A DNA stretch of 13,501 nucleotides from Pseudomonadota bacterium (GTDB lineage Bacteria > Pseudomonadota > Gammaproteobacteria > Burkholderiales > Burkholderiaceae_C), in the NCBI GenBank assembly GCA_023438115.1, contig JAEZEB010000360.1:1-13501 (forward strand), in the 5' to 3' direction. The position numbers and the translations under genes are program-made. The notes under the pieces were generated by a model. The model searched no databases. It saw only the letters and a list, made by a program, of their open reading frames with translations, and had not been told where the DNA came from. Below are positions 6,601-13,501 of the stretch, piece by piece (position 1 is the stretch's first letter; every line of letters begins with the position of its first letter).

Positions 6601-6617
6601 GCATGGCAGCGCCATGC
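6601..6617. promoter_or_regulatory. 17-bp palindrome upstream of the RcnB-like gene
   Basis: GCATGGC and GCCATGC form a perfect inverted repeat around AGC, 18-34 bases before the RcnB-like ATG and just before its ribosome site. It could be an operator or an RNA hairpin in the leader. The rest of the 116-base gap (6584-6699) is GC-rich with short dyads and no gene that I can support. Confidence 0.4.
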
Positions 6618-6699
6618 ACTGTCGCCCCATGCCGCGCCGCCCACCTGTCGGCGCCGGTCCGCTGTGCCGGTCGGACTCGGCCGACGGCGCCGCGAGCGG

Positions 6700-7044
6700 C
6701 TAGCCGATGGCAACCGTCTGGGCACCGATCGAGCGCAGGCAACGCTTGCGCAGGCCTTCCACGGCGGCGAGGTGCTCGTCGAGCACGGCGCGCAGCGGCG
6801 CGGTGCGATCGCTCAGGGCCTGCAGCAGGCGGGTGCGCGAGACGAGCACCGCGACCCAGGCCACGGAGAGCCGGGGCAGCGATGCGCCGAGGATGCGCAG
6901 TTCGCCGAAATCCTGCTGCAGCCGGCGCAGGGGCTCGGCGTCGCACCAGGGGGCGGCCAGCGCGCGCAGGTCCATCTCGTACTTCTCCAGGGCGGCCGCG
7001 AGCTTGAAGCTCGCCACCCGGGCGGAAAACTCCTTGATCTGCAT
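6700..7044 (-). CDS. Hypothetical 114-residue helical protein
   Basis: I do not recognise this protein. The 114 residues look almost wholly alpha-helical (MQIKEFSARVASFKLAAALE, then LRRLQQDFGELRILGASL and LLQALSDRTAPLRAVLDEHL), with heptad-like Leu/Ala spacing and no signal peptide or membrane segment. Two Cys (CDAE and KRCLRS) do not form a known motif. Amino-acid use is sensible for a real gene, and the frame fits the gap between its neighbours on the same strand. The ribosome site is weak. TAGAGT lies about six bases before the ATG, so a nearly leaderless transcript is possible. It lies 81 bases downstream of the lysR stop and 116 bases upstream of the RcnB-like start. Confidence 0.6.
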   Translation of the reverse strand: MQIKEFSARVASFKLAAALEKYEMDLRALAAPWCDAEPLRRLQQDFGELRILGASLPRLSVAWVAVLVSRTRLLQALSDRTAPLRAVLDEHLAAVEGLRKRCLRSIGAQTVAIG

Positions 7045-7080
7045 GGCGCCACTCTAGGTCAGCGCACGCGGGTTTCCGCC
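7021..7080. repeat. Inverted repeats around the start of the 114-residue gene
   Basis: GGCGGAAA (7021-7028) and TTTCCGCC (7073-7080) are exact complements flanking the ATG at 7044. A second pair, CGCACG (7063-7068) and CGTGCG (7088-7093), overlaps the upstream arm. They could be an operator or could fold the mRNA leader. Chance is possible at this base composition. Confidence 0.3.
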
Positions 7081-7125
7081 GCGAAAACGTGCGGTTACCT
7101 CACTGGTTGTAAGAACGCTTGCCCG

Positions 7126-8007
7126 CTACCAGCTTCGCACCGCGGTTTCGAGATGTTCCATCACGGCCTGCACGCGCATCGGCAGGCGGCGGCGCGGTGC
7201 ATGCACGATGTGCGCCGTCTGCACGGGGCCTGTCCATCGCGGGAGCACTCGTACCAGGTCCCCGCGCCGCAAGGCGTCGTCGACCATCCAGCAAGGCTGC
7301 AGCGCGATGCCCGCGCCGGCATGCACCGCGTTCAGCAGCGCGATGGCGCTGTTCACGCGGTAGCGCGCAGGCAGGTCCAGCGCGATGCTGCCCTCGCGGC
7401 TGCCCAGGTGCACGGGGGCGTCGCCGCTGGCGTAGCGAAGGTAGTCGTGCGCCGCCAGCTGCTGCGGGCGCTGCGGCCGGCCCTTGCGGCGCAAGTAGTC
7501 CGGCGAGGCCACGAGGTAGCGGGGCCACACGGCGAAAGGGCGGGCGACGAGATCGCCCGGAAGAACGCCGCCGATGCGGATGGTGAGGTCGATGCGCTCC
7601 TCCACGGGATCGACGAAGCGGTCTTCCAGCAGCAGTTCCACCTGCAGCTGCGGCAGCCTGGCGAGCATCTCCAGCACCAGGCCGCTGATGCGCAGTTCGC
7701 CCAGCGCCACGGGAACGGAAAGCCGCACGAGGCCGCGCGGTTCGCGCACGCCGCTCGCGAGTTCGCCGAGGGCTTCCTCGTAGTCCTCCAGCATGCGCTT
7801 GGCACTGGGCAGGAAGCGCGCACCTTCCTCGGTGGGCAGCACGCGCTGGCTGGTGCGCTCCAGCAGCCGCGCGCCCACCTCGCCTTCCAGCCAGGCGACC
7901 AGCTTGCTCACCGTGGGTTGCGTGGTGGCCATCTCGCGCGCCACGGCCGAGAGGCTTCCGAGTTCGACGGCGCGCACGAAGGCGCCCATGGCCTTGAGCC
8001 TGTCCAT
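7126..8007 (-). CDS. LysR-family transcriptional regulator divergent from the esterase operon
   Basis: A LysR-type regulator of 293 residues. The helix-turn-helix is at the N-terminus (MDRLKAMGAFVRAVELGSLS, then REMATTQPTVSKLVAWLEGE and RTSQRVLPTEEGARF). The start MDRLKAMGAF and the effector-domain style (VRLSVPVALGE, PYRVNSAIAL-like VNSAIALLNAVHAGAGIALQ) resemble the large CrgA/DsdC-like group of proteobacterial LysR regulators. The frame remains open far upstream, to 8511, but that extension would run through the divergent esterase gene, so the ATG at 8007 is chosen; it matches the standard LysR N-terminus. It shares a 61-base spacer with the SGNH esterase gene, which is the classical arrangement for a LysR protein and the operon it controls. 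The ribosome site is weak. Confidence 0.93.
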   Translation of the reverse strand: MDRLKAMGAFVRAVELGSLSAVAREMATTQPTVSKLVAWLEGEVGARLLERTSQRVLPTEEGARFLPSAKRMLEDYEEALGELASGVREPRGLVRLSVPVALGELRISGLVLEMLARLPQLQVELLLEDRFVDPVEERIDLTIRIGGVLPGDLVARPFAVWPRYLVASPDYLRRKGRPQRPQQLAAHDYLRYASGDAPVHLGSREGSIALDLPARYRVNSAIALLNAVHAGAGIALQPCWMVDDALRRGDLVRVLPRWTGPVQTAHIVHAPRRRLPMRVQAVMEHLETAVRSW

Positions 8008-8051
8008 CCGGTCATTCCATTTATGAAGAGGGCATCTTCCATTCTGACCGG
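8008..8051. promoter_or_regulatory. Nested inverted and direct repeats, putative LysR operator
   Basis: The lysR-esterase spacer holds a perfect 7-bp inverted repeat, CCGGTCA (8008-8014) and TGACCGG (8045-8051). Inside it is GAAGA-N5-TCTTC (8025-8039). TTCCATT occurs twice in direct orientation (8015 and 8037, 22 bases apart, about two helix turns). Such symmetry suits LysR tetramer binding, and the location fits control of both divergent genes. Confidence 0.5.
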
Positions 8052-8068
8052 TTCGCAAGGGATCCGGA

Positions 8069-9358
8069 ATGCCGGAAAGTGGCCGCTTCATCACGCACAG
8101 CGACGGACTTTCCATGCGCCCATCGATCGCCCGGCTCGGCCTGGCCCTTCTTCTCGCCGCCGCGGCGGCCTGTTCCTTCGCAGCGACCGGCATCGCGCCG
8201 CCGCACTGGGCGACCACCTGGATCGCACCTGCCCAGCCGGCCTGGGAGGAGGATTTCGTTCTGCCGCTGGGCATGCCGCGGCAGTTGCAGGACGTGACCT
8301 TGCGGCAGCACCTGCGCGTCAGCGTGGGCGGCGAGCGGCTGCGGCTCGTGGTGAGCAACGCCCATGGACGCGCGCCGCTGAAGGTGGCGAGCGCGCATGT
8401 CGCGCCGGAAGGATCGGACCATGGCGTCCATGCGACCTTCCACGGTGCGCCCGAGGTCGTGGTGGCGCCCGGCGCGGAGGCCGTCAGCGACCCGGTCGCG
8501 CTGCCGGTCACAGCGGGTGCGCGCGTGCGGGTCGATCTCTACCTGCCAGACCGCACGCAGACCGCCGGCTTTCATTGGGATGCGCGCGACACTGCCTGGC
8601 TGCTGCCCGGCGATGCCACGGGGCGCGCCGCGCGTGCGGGCGGGGAACGGATCGCCACGCGTGCGTTCCTGTCCGCCGTGCTGGTCGAATCCACGCGCGA
8701 TCCGGTGGCGGTGGTCGCCATCGGTGACTCGATCACCGACGGCAACGGTTCCACGCCGGGCACCGACCGTCGCTGGCCCGATTTCCTCGCGCGCCGCCTC
8801 GCGCCGCACGGCATTGCCGTTCTCAACGCGGGCATCTCCGGCAATCGCCTGCTGCGCCCCGGCATGGGCGAGAGCGGCCTCGCGCGGCTGGAACAGGACG
8901 TGCTGCGGCACCCCGGCGTGCGAGCCGTGATCGTGCTGCTGGGGACCAATGACATCGGCTGGCCCGGTGGACCCTTCGCCCCGCGCGAAACCGTGCCCGC
9001 CGCTTCGGAGATCACCGGCGGCTTGCGCCAGCTGATCGAACAGGCGCGCCTGCGCAAGCTGCGCGTGATCGGCGCCACGCTGCCGCCGTTCGAGGGCGCC
9101 CTGGAAGGCACGCCCCTGGAAGGCCACTTCAGCCCGGCCAAGGAAGCCACGCGCCAGGCCGTGAACGCGTGGATCCGGAACGCGGGGGCGTTCGACGCGG
9201 TCGTCGATTTCGATCGCCTGCTGCGCGACCCTTCGCGCCCCACCCGCTTGCGCGCGGCGTTCGACTCCGGCGACCACCTGCATCCCGGCGACGCCGGCTA
9301 TAGCGCGATGGCGGCGGCCATCGACCTGGAACAACTGCTGGGCGAGGAGATGCGGTGA
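8069..9358 (+). CDS. Exported SGNH/GDSL-family hydrolase (esterase)
   Basis: A predicted secreted esterase or lipase of 429 residues. All SGNH blocks are visible: GDSITDG (catalytic Ser221), the Gly in NAGISGNRLL, GTNDIG (Asn294) and DHLHPGDAGY (Asp402, His405). A domain of about 150 residues lies between the signal peptide and the GDS block, a layout seen in secreted members with an N-terminal beta domain. The hydrophobic signal is RPSIARLGLALLLAAAAACS. Two starts are plausible: 8069, with AAGGGA six bases upstream, and 8114, which starts directly at the signal peptide but has a weaker ribosome site. The Cys near the signal end lacks a good lipobox. The stop overlaps the MFS start (TGATG). 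The substrate is unknown; ester or acetyl groups on sugars or lipids are possible. Confidence 0.9.
   Translation: MPESGRFITHSDGLSMRPSIARLGLALLLAAAAACSFAATGIAPPHWATTWIAPAQPAWEEDFVLPLGMPRQLQDVTLRQHLRVSVGGERLRLVVSNAHGRAPLKVASAHVAPEGSDHGVHATFHGAPEVVVAPGAEAVSDPVALPVTAGARVRVDLYLPDRTQTAGFHWDARDTAWLLPGDATGRAARAGGERIATRAFLSAVLVESTRDPVAVVAIGDSITDGNGSTPGTDRRWPDFLARRLAPHGIAVLNAGISGNRLLRPGMGESGLARLEQDVLRHPGVRAVIVLLGTNDIGWPGGPFAPRETVPAASEITGGLRQLIEQARLRKLRVIGATLPPFEGALEGTPLEGHFSPAKEATRQAVNAWIRNAGAFDAVVDFDRLLRDPSRPTRLRAAFDSGDHLHPGDAGYSAMAAAIDLEQLLGEEMR
9344..9349 (+). promoter_or_regulatory. Shine-Dalgarno for the MFS gene inside the esterase 3' end
   Basis: GAGGAG lies eight bases before the ATG at 9358 and within the last codons of the esterase gene. 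It supports ATG 9358 over the adjacent GTG at 9355 and indicates a single transcript. Confidence 0.6.
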
Positions 9359-10548
9359 TGCAGCGCGCCTTCTCCACCCGCACCCTGCCGCCGCCGCTGC
9401 TCGCGCTGGCGCTGGCCGCCTTCGCCATCGGCACGACCGAGTTCGTGATCATGGGACTGCTGCCGGCGATCGCCACGGACCTGGCCGTCAGCCTGCCCGA
9501 TGCGGGACTGCTCGTCACGGGCTATGCGCTCGGCGTCGCTTTCGGTGCGCCGCCGCTGGCCGCCCTGTCCGCGAGGGTGCGGCCGCATCGCGCGCTGGCG
9601 GCGCTGATGGTGGTGTTCGTGCTCGGCAACCTGGTCTGCGCGCTCGCGACCGACTACGCGACGCTGATGGCCGGGCGCATCGTCGCCTCGCTCACGCATG
9701 GTGCCTTCTTCGGCGTCGGGTCGACGGTCGCGGCGGCCCGCGTGCCGCCGAATCGCCGCGCCGCCGCCATCGCGCTGATGTTCAGCGGCCTCACGCTCGC
9801 CAACGTGCTCGGCGTGCCGGGCGGCGCCTGGATCGGGGCGCAGGCCGGATGGCGGGCGACCTTCTGGGTCGTATGCGCCCTGGGCCTCGTCGCGCTCGCG
9901 GGCGTGTGGAGGCTGGTGCCGCGTGACCTGGAGGCCTCCCGCGCGGGCGCCTCGGGCGGCTGGCACATCCTGCGCCGGCCCCGCTTCCTGGCCGCGCTGA
10001 TGCTCACGGCGACGGGCTTCGGCGGCATCTTCGTGGCCCTGACCTTCATCGCTCCGCTGCTGCACGAGGCCGCGGGCTTCTCCACCGCGCAGGTGAACAT
10101 GGCGCTGGTCGTCTTCGGCCTGGGGCTGACGCTGGGCAACGTGTTCGGCGGCTGGCTGTCGGACCGCTGGCCGGTGCGCTCCATGTTCGCGATCCTGCTG
10201 GCGCTTGCCGTCGTCGAGGTCGCGCTGGCGTTCGCCGCCTCGCATCCCGTCGCGGTGGTCCCTGTGATCTTCCTCTGGGGCATGGCTGCCTTTGCGACCG
10301 CTCCCGGCTTGCAGACGCGCGTGCTCGACGAGGCGGCGGATGCGCCCGCGCTCGCCTCCACGCTGAACATCGGTGCCTTCAACCTCGGTAACGCCGGCGC
10401 CGCCTGGCTGGGTGGCCGCGCCCTCGCCATGGACCTGCCGCTCGCGCAGCTTCCGCTGCTCGCCGCCTTGCTCGCCCTCGTGGCGACAGCCGTGCTCGCC
10501 GGCACTTCCTTCCCCAGGCGCCCCGCGCCCATCCGGAGCATTCCATGA
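9358..10548 (+). CDS. MFS transporter, DHA1-type drug/sugar efflux family (AraJ/YdhP-like)
   Basis: A 12-helix major facilitator of 396 residues, the expected length. TM1 carries the family signature LALAAFAIGTTEFVIMGLLP. TM2 is GLLVTGYALGVAFGAPPLAA, followed by a loop, ARVRPHRALA, related to the MFS A motif. TM4-5 include GRIVASLTHGAFFGVGS and the motif-C-like region GLTLANVLGVPGGAWIG. The second half restarts near RPRFLAALMLTATGFGGIF. Members such as AraJ, YdhP and NepI export small molecules by proton antiport. Substrate prediction from sequence is unreliable. The gene overlaps the esterase by one base and the azoreductase-like gene by four (ATGA), so it probably exports or imports a compound handled by those two enzymes. 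Confidence 0.93.
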   Translation: MQRAFSTRTLPPPLLALALAAFAIGTTEFVIMGLLPAIATDLAVSLPDAGLLVTGYALGVAFGAPPLAALSARVRPHRALAALMVVFVLGNLVCALATDYATLMAGRIVASLTHGAFFGVGSTVAAARVPPNRRAAAIALMFSGLTLANVLGVPGGAWIGAQAGWRATFWVVCALGLVALAGVWRLVPRDLEASRAGASGGWHILRRPRFLAALMLTATGFGGIFVALTFIAPLLHEAAGFSTAQVNMALVVFGLGLTLGNVFGGWLSDRWPVRSMFAILLALAVVEVALAFAASHPVAVVPVIFLWGMAAFATAPGLQTRVLDEAADAPALASTLNIGAFNLGNAGAAWLGGRALAMDLPLAQLPLLAALLALVATAVLAGTSFPRRPAPIRSIP

Positions 10549-11204
10549 ACCTGCTTGTCGTCAACGCCAGTCCCCGCCGCGAGCGATCGCTGTCGCGCCG
10601 CCTGGGCCACGCCTTCACCACCGCCTGGCTGGCTGCGCGACCCGGCGATGTCCTCGTCGAGCGCGACGTCGGCATCGCGCATCCCCCGCTGCTCACCGAG
10701 GCCTGGATCGCGGCCTGCTTCACGCCCGAGGACCAGCGCACGCCGGCGCAGCGTGAGGTGCTGGCGTGGTCGGATACAGCGATCGCGGAACTCGCGCGCG
10801 CCGATGTCGTGGTGATCGCGACGCCGCGCTACAACTACGGGATGCCGGCCGCGCTCAAGGCCTGGTTCGACCAGGTGATCCGCATCGACCGTACGTTCAG
10901 CTTCGACCGGACGGAAAAGACCTGGCCGCTGTCGCCCTTGCTGTCGGACAAGAAGCTGGTGCTGCTCACCGCCTCGGGCGAGTTCGGCTTCCACGCCGGC
11001 GGCCTGCGCGAGAGCTGGGAACACCTGGAAGCCCACGTGCGCACCTGCGCGCGCTACCTCGGCGCGGCCGCGGACGACGTGCATCACGTGGCCATCGAGT
11101 ACCAGGAGTTCGGCGACGACCGGCATCGCGCGTCGCTGGAAGCTGCACTGGAAGCCGCCGGTGCCCTGGCGCGGCGCCTGGCCGCAGCGCCGTCCACGCA
11201 CTAG
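10545..11204 (+). CDS. FMN-dependent NADH-azoreductase / NAD(P)H quinone reductase-like flavoprotein
   Basis: A flavodoxin-like-fold reductase of 219 residues in the AzoR/Flavodoxin_2 family. Such enzymes pass two electrons from NAD(P)H through FMN to quinones, azo dyes or nitroaromatics. The FMN phosphate loop is NASPRRERSLSRRL (8-21). The second flavin segment, TPRYNYGMPAALKAWFDQVIRI, and the following TFSFD match the family. LLTASGEF is the third conserved strand-loop, where AzoR usually has a Gly-rich loop. GGAG lies six bases before the ATG, which overlaps the MFS stop. It is the last gene of the apparent esterase-MFS-reductase operon. The natural substrate is not known; quinones are more likely than azo dyes. 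The family call is firm, the exact activity less so. Confidence 0.88.
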   Translation: MNLLVVNASPRRERSLSRRLGHAFTTAWLAARPGDVLVERDVGIAHPPLLTEAWIAACFTPEDQRTPAQREVLAWSDTAIAELARADVVVIATPRYNYGMPAALKAWFDQVIRIDRTFSFDRTEKTWPLSPLLSDKKLVLLTASGEFGFHAGGLRESWEHLEAHVRTCARYLGAAADDVHHVAIEYQEFGDDRHRASLEAALEAAGALARRLAAAPSTH

Positions 11205-11240
11205 CCCGGCGTTGCGGACCGTAGCGCGGGGGCGTGCAAA

Positions 11241-11392
11241 ATGCCTCCCGTGCGCGCCGACATCTTCCCGCCCGACCAGCGCGATGCCTTCGCGGAGCAG
11301 GGCTGCCTGCGGCTGCCGGGCTTGATCACGCGCGCAATGCCAGCCGGAACGTGCGCATGATGGCCACCGCGCGCCTCCTGTTCCACGCGTGA
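11241..11392 (+). pseudogene. Probable remnant of a phytanoyl-CoA dioxygenase-like gene
   Basis: Between the reductase and GST genes an ATG at 11241 opens 39 codons whose first part, FPPDQRDAFAEQGCLRLPGL, reads like the N-terminus of phytanoyl-CoA dioxygenase (PhyH) proteins (Fe(II)/2-oxoglutarate oxygenases of 250-300 residues). After about 30 codons the similarity ends and TGA follows at 11358. In another frame the same stretch encodes SRNVRMMATARLLFHA, ending in TGA at 11390-11392, seven bases before the GST ribosome site region. That would suit the C-terminus of a lost upstream gene. The simplest reading is a large internal deletion joining the two ends of one gene out of frame. No Fe-binding HxD motif remains. 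The N-terminal call rests on pattern recognition only, and the C-terminal assignment is weaker. Confidence 0.5.
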
Positions 11393-11404
11393 AAGGAAAG
11401 AAGA

Positions 11405-12076
11405 ATGCAAGCCGGGCGTGAACTGGTGCTGTACGGCCATCCCTTCTCGTCATACACGCAGAAGGTGCTGATCGCCCTCTACGAACAGGGAACCGCGTTC
11501 GAGTTCCGCTGCGTCGCGCCCCAGTTCCCCAGGAACACCGCCGAGTGGCTGCAGCACTGGCCGCTGCGCAAGTTCCCGGTGCTCGTGGACGGTGAGCGGA
11601 CGGTGGCGGAGACCAGCATCATCATCGAGTACCTGCAGCTCGCGCATCCCGCAAAGGTGGCGCTGTTGCCCGCGGACCCGCTGGCTGCGCTGGACGTGCG
11701 CTTCCTCGACCGCTTCTTCGACCTGCACGTGATGAATGCGGCGCAGCCCGCGGTGGACGGCGCGCTCACCGGCGTGGCCGAGCGGCGGCAGGAAGGGCTG
11801 GCCTACGCCGCGGGCAAGCTGGAGCTGGCGTACGCCTGGCTGGAGCGTCACCTCGCGGGCAGGACCTGGGCCGCCGGCGACGGCTTCTCGCTGGCCGATT
11901 GCGCGGCCGGCCCGTCCCTGTTCTATGCCGACTGGATCCATCGCATCGGCGACGCCTATCCGCTGCTGCGTGCCTACCGCTCGCGCCTGCTGGCGCGCCC
12001 TTCGTTCGCGCGGGCGGTGGACGAGGCGCGTCCGTTCCGGCCGCTGTTTCCGCTGGGCGCACCCGACCGCGATTGA
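11405..12076 (+). CDS. Glutathione S-transferase family protein
   Basis: A 223-residue GST. The thioredoxin-like domain (about 5-82) begins LVLYGHPFSSYTQKVLIALY, with Ser15/Ser16 in the region of the catalytic residue. The cis-Pro is Pro58 in RKFPVLVDG, and glutathione gamma-Glu recognition is at AETSIIIEYL (Glu69-Thr70). The helical C-terminal domain (about 95-210) includes AGDGFSLADCAAGPSLFYAD, the conserved N-capping segment with Asp. Such proteins conjugate or reduce electrophiles with glutathione in the cytosol. The ribosome site AAGGA is seven bases before the ATG. It is followed after 14 bases by a DUF938 methyltransferase gene, probably in the same operon. The subclass was not determined. 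Confidence 0.93.
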   Translation: MQAGRELVLYGHPFSSYTQKVLIALYEQGTAFEFRCVAPQFPRNTAEWLQHWPLRKFPVLVDGERTVAETSIIIEYLQLAHPAKVALLPADPLAALDVRFLDRFFDLHVMNAAQPAVDGALTGVAERRQEGLAYAAGKLELAYAWLERHLAGRTWAAGDGFSLADCAAGPSLFYADWIHRIGDAYPLLRAYRSRLLARPSFARAVDEARPFRPLFPLGAPDRD

Positions 12077-12090
12077 GGGCATCGAAGACC

Positions 12091-12693
12091 ATGACGGACC
12101 TTCCCCACAGCCCCGCCGCCGACCGCAACAAGGATCCCATCCTGGCGCAGCTGCGCGTCATCCTCGGCGACAAGGGCAATGCGCTGGAGATCGCGTCGGG
12201 AACGGGCCAGCACGCGGTGTGGTTCGCCGATGCGCTGGCCGGCTGGTCCTGGCAGCCCACCGACGCGGATGCGCAGATGCTGCCGGCGATCGCCGAACGC
12301 GTCGCGCGTGCGGGCCTCGCCAACGTCCTGCCGCCGCTTCTCCTGGACGTCGTGGCGGACTGGCCGGCGTTCCCGCGCGCGTTCGACGCGATCTTCTGCG
12401 CGAACATGCTGCACATCTCGCCGTGGGCGACCTGCCGCGCCGTGTTGGAGGGCGCGGCGCGGCATCTCGCGCCGGGCGGCCGGCTGGTCACCTACGGTCC
12501 TTACTTCGAGGCGGACGTGGAGCCCGCGCCGGGCAACGTCGCTTTCGACGGGAGCCTGCGCGCACGCGATCCTGCCTGGGGCATCCGCCGGCGCGAGGAC
12601 GTGGAGGCCGAGGCGCGTCGTGCAGGCCTGGTGCCTTCGCAGCGGCACGCCATGCCGGCCAACAACCTGCTGCTGGTGTTTGCCAGGCCCTGA
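12091..12693 (+). CDS. DUF938 family SAM-dependent methyltransferase-like protein
   Basis: A 200-residue protein of the DUF938 family, whose animal relative is METTL26. The N-terminal signature SPAADRNKDPILAQLRVIL is characteristic. A class I methyltransferase core follows: motif I EIASGTGQHAVWFADAL (Glu33-Gly39), then WQPTDAD (Asp58, probable SAM ribose contact), FDAIFCANMLHISPW (motif IV region) and LAPGGRLVTYGPY. No substrate is established for the family. Upstream in-frame ATGs inside the GST gene are ignored because the family signature starts here. GAGGG at 12075-12079 overlaps the GST stop and serves as a distant ribosome site. Pairing with GST suggests a role in handling reactive small molecules, which is inference. 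Confidence 0.9.
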   Translation: MTDLPHSPAADRNKDPILAQLRVILGDKGNALEIASGTGQHAVWFADALAGWSWQPTDADAQMLPAIAERVARAGLANVLPPLLLDVVADWPAFPRAFDAIFCANMLHISPWATCRAVLEGAARHLAPGGRLVTYGPYFEADVEPAPGNVAFDGSLRARDPAWGIRRREDVEAEARRAGLVPSQRHAMPANNLLLVFARP

Positions 12694-12708
12694 GGCCGCG
12701 ATCGGGCG

Positions 12709-13203
<495 letters not shown>

Positions 13204-13263
13204 GGTGCTCTCCCTGTTGCGATCGCCGCATGATGCAGCAAGGCGCTCGCTCGCGTCATGGCT

Positions 13264-13283
13264 GTGTCGGTGCCGGATGACAC
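13264..13283. promoter_or_regulatory. Short inverted repeat in the divergent GFA/glycine-zipper spacer
   Basis: GTGTC and GACAC face each other across ten bases in the 164-base spacer that must hold both divergent promoters. TAGGCT (13289-13294) and CTATGG (13326-13331) resemble -10 boxes for the glycine-zipper gene, but neither has a convincing -35. The repeat may be an operator or chance. Confidence 0.22.
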
Positions 13284-13367
13284 GAGGGTAGGCTGCAATC
13301 CCCGTCCGTTGCATGCGCCGAGCCACTATGGTGCGTGGACACCCATCAACCACACGAGGACACATCC

Positions 13368-13501
13368 ATGGACACGAATGACAGCGACAAGAAGAAGGCA
13401 GCGGGCGCGGGCGCCGGAGCTGTGGGCGGCGCGGCGGCGGGTGGCGTGGTCGGCGGTGCGACGGCCGGTGCGCTGGCCGGCGGCGTGACCGGCCCGGTGG
13501 G
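13368..13501 (+). CDS. Glycine-zipper protein, 3' end outside window
   Basis: Forty-four codons are visible before the window ends. A short charged N-terminus (MDTNDSDKKK) is followed by a Gly/Ala/Val stretch with small-residue repeats (GAGAGAVGGAAAGGVVGGAT) characteristic of glycine-zipper domains. These pack helices in membranes and are common in small stress-related or envelope proteins of Burkholderiales. No signal peptide precedes the zipper, so the Gly-rich segment itself may insert in the membrane. GAGGA (13356-13360) lies seven bases before the ATG. The length and C-terminal domain cannot be judged. Confidence 0.7.
   Translation, partial: MDTNDSDKKKAAGAGAGAVGGAAAGGVVGGATAGALAGGVTGPV

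Noticed and set aside
6584..6946. N-terminal extension of the RcnB-like protein by 121 residues
   Set aside because: It would bury the signal peptide and overlap the 114-residue gene; GAGGAA supports the ATG at 6583.
8114..8190. Lipoprotein signal in the esterase
   Set aside because: The Cys is preceded by AAAA, without Leu/Val at the usual position of a lipobox, so an ordinary Sec signal is more likely.
8008..8511. N-terminal extension of the second LysR protein by 168 residues
   Set aside because: LysR proteins begin with the helix-turn-helix. The extension is antisense to the esterase gene.
6664..8727. Plus-strand open frame of 687 codons
   Set aside because: It crosses the 114-residue gene, the lysR gene and the control region and then the start of the esterase in the wrong frame. 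The sequence is His/Gln/Arg-rich noise.
9654..11453. Minus-strand open frame of 599 codons opposite the MFS and reductase genes
   Set aside because: Both opposite genes are unmistakable families with coupled starts. The frame has no recognisable domain.
13204..13365. 54-residue N-terminal extension of the GFA protein
   Set aside because: The first zinc motif sits at residue 7 from the chosen ATG as in other family members, a ribosome site precedes it, and the extension would use up the divergent promoter region.

Overview
The window is very G+C-rich and tightly packed. Genes often overlap by 1-4 bases, and spacers are short. Protein styles (CaiB/ACAD catabolic operons, several LysR regulators, GST, RcnB-like, GFA and glycine-zipper proteins) point to a betaproteobacterial chromosome, most likely Burkholderiales near Comamonadaceae. 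That assignment is a judgement from gene content, not a computed result. No rRNA, tRNA, CRISPR array, insertion sequence, phage gene or replication origin was seen. No spacer without a gene exceeds about 200 bases.

Region 1 (1-4177, + strand) is a catabolic operon: an acyl-CoA dehydrogenase (ACAD) subunit cut by the window edge, a second ACAD subunit, a class III CoA-transferase and a LysR regulator. The two ACAD proteins carry complementary sets of cofactor and substrate motifs, so they probably form one mixed oligomer. The likely sequence is CoA transfer to an acid followed by dehydrogenation; the substrate is unknown.

Region 2 (4184-5945) has a minus-strand pair, an SDR-fold protein with all four catalytic positions replaced and an RlpA-type lipoprotein, whose TTG start overlaps the SDR stop. 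Divergent from them, 36 bases away, is a small SpoIIAA/STAS-like protein.

Region 3 (5945-7044, - strand) holds an exported RcnB-like protein with a Pro/Ala/Lys-rich linker and a 114-residue protein of unknown function.

Region 4 (7126-11204) is a LysR gene divergent from an apparent operon of exported SGNH esterase, MFS transporter and FMN-dependent NADH-azoreductase-like protein. The last three overlap by 1-4 bases. The lysR-esterase spacer carries nested inverted repeats that could be the operator. The layout suggests a regulated module that hydrolyses, exports and reduces some aromatic or quinone-like compound; this is inference.

Region 5 (11205-13501) starts with what looks like the remnant of a phytanoyl-CoA-dioxygenase-like gene. 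Next come a glutathione S-transferase and a DUF938 methyltransferase in one operon, a convergent GFA-family zinc protein, and the start of a glycine-zipper protein that runs off the window.

Most of the window is ordinary chromosome. The observations most worth following are the complementary ACAD pair, the SDR without a catalytic tetrad, the gene remnant, the heptad repeat in the RlpA linker and the putative LysR operator. Nothing here supports a wholly new defence or mobile system.
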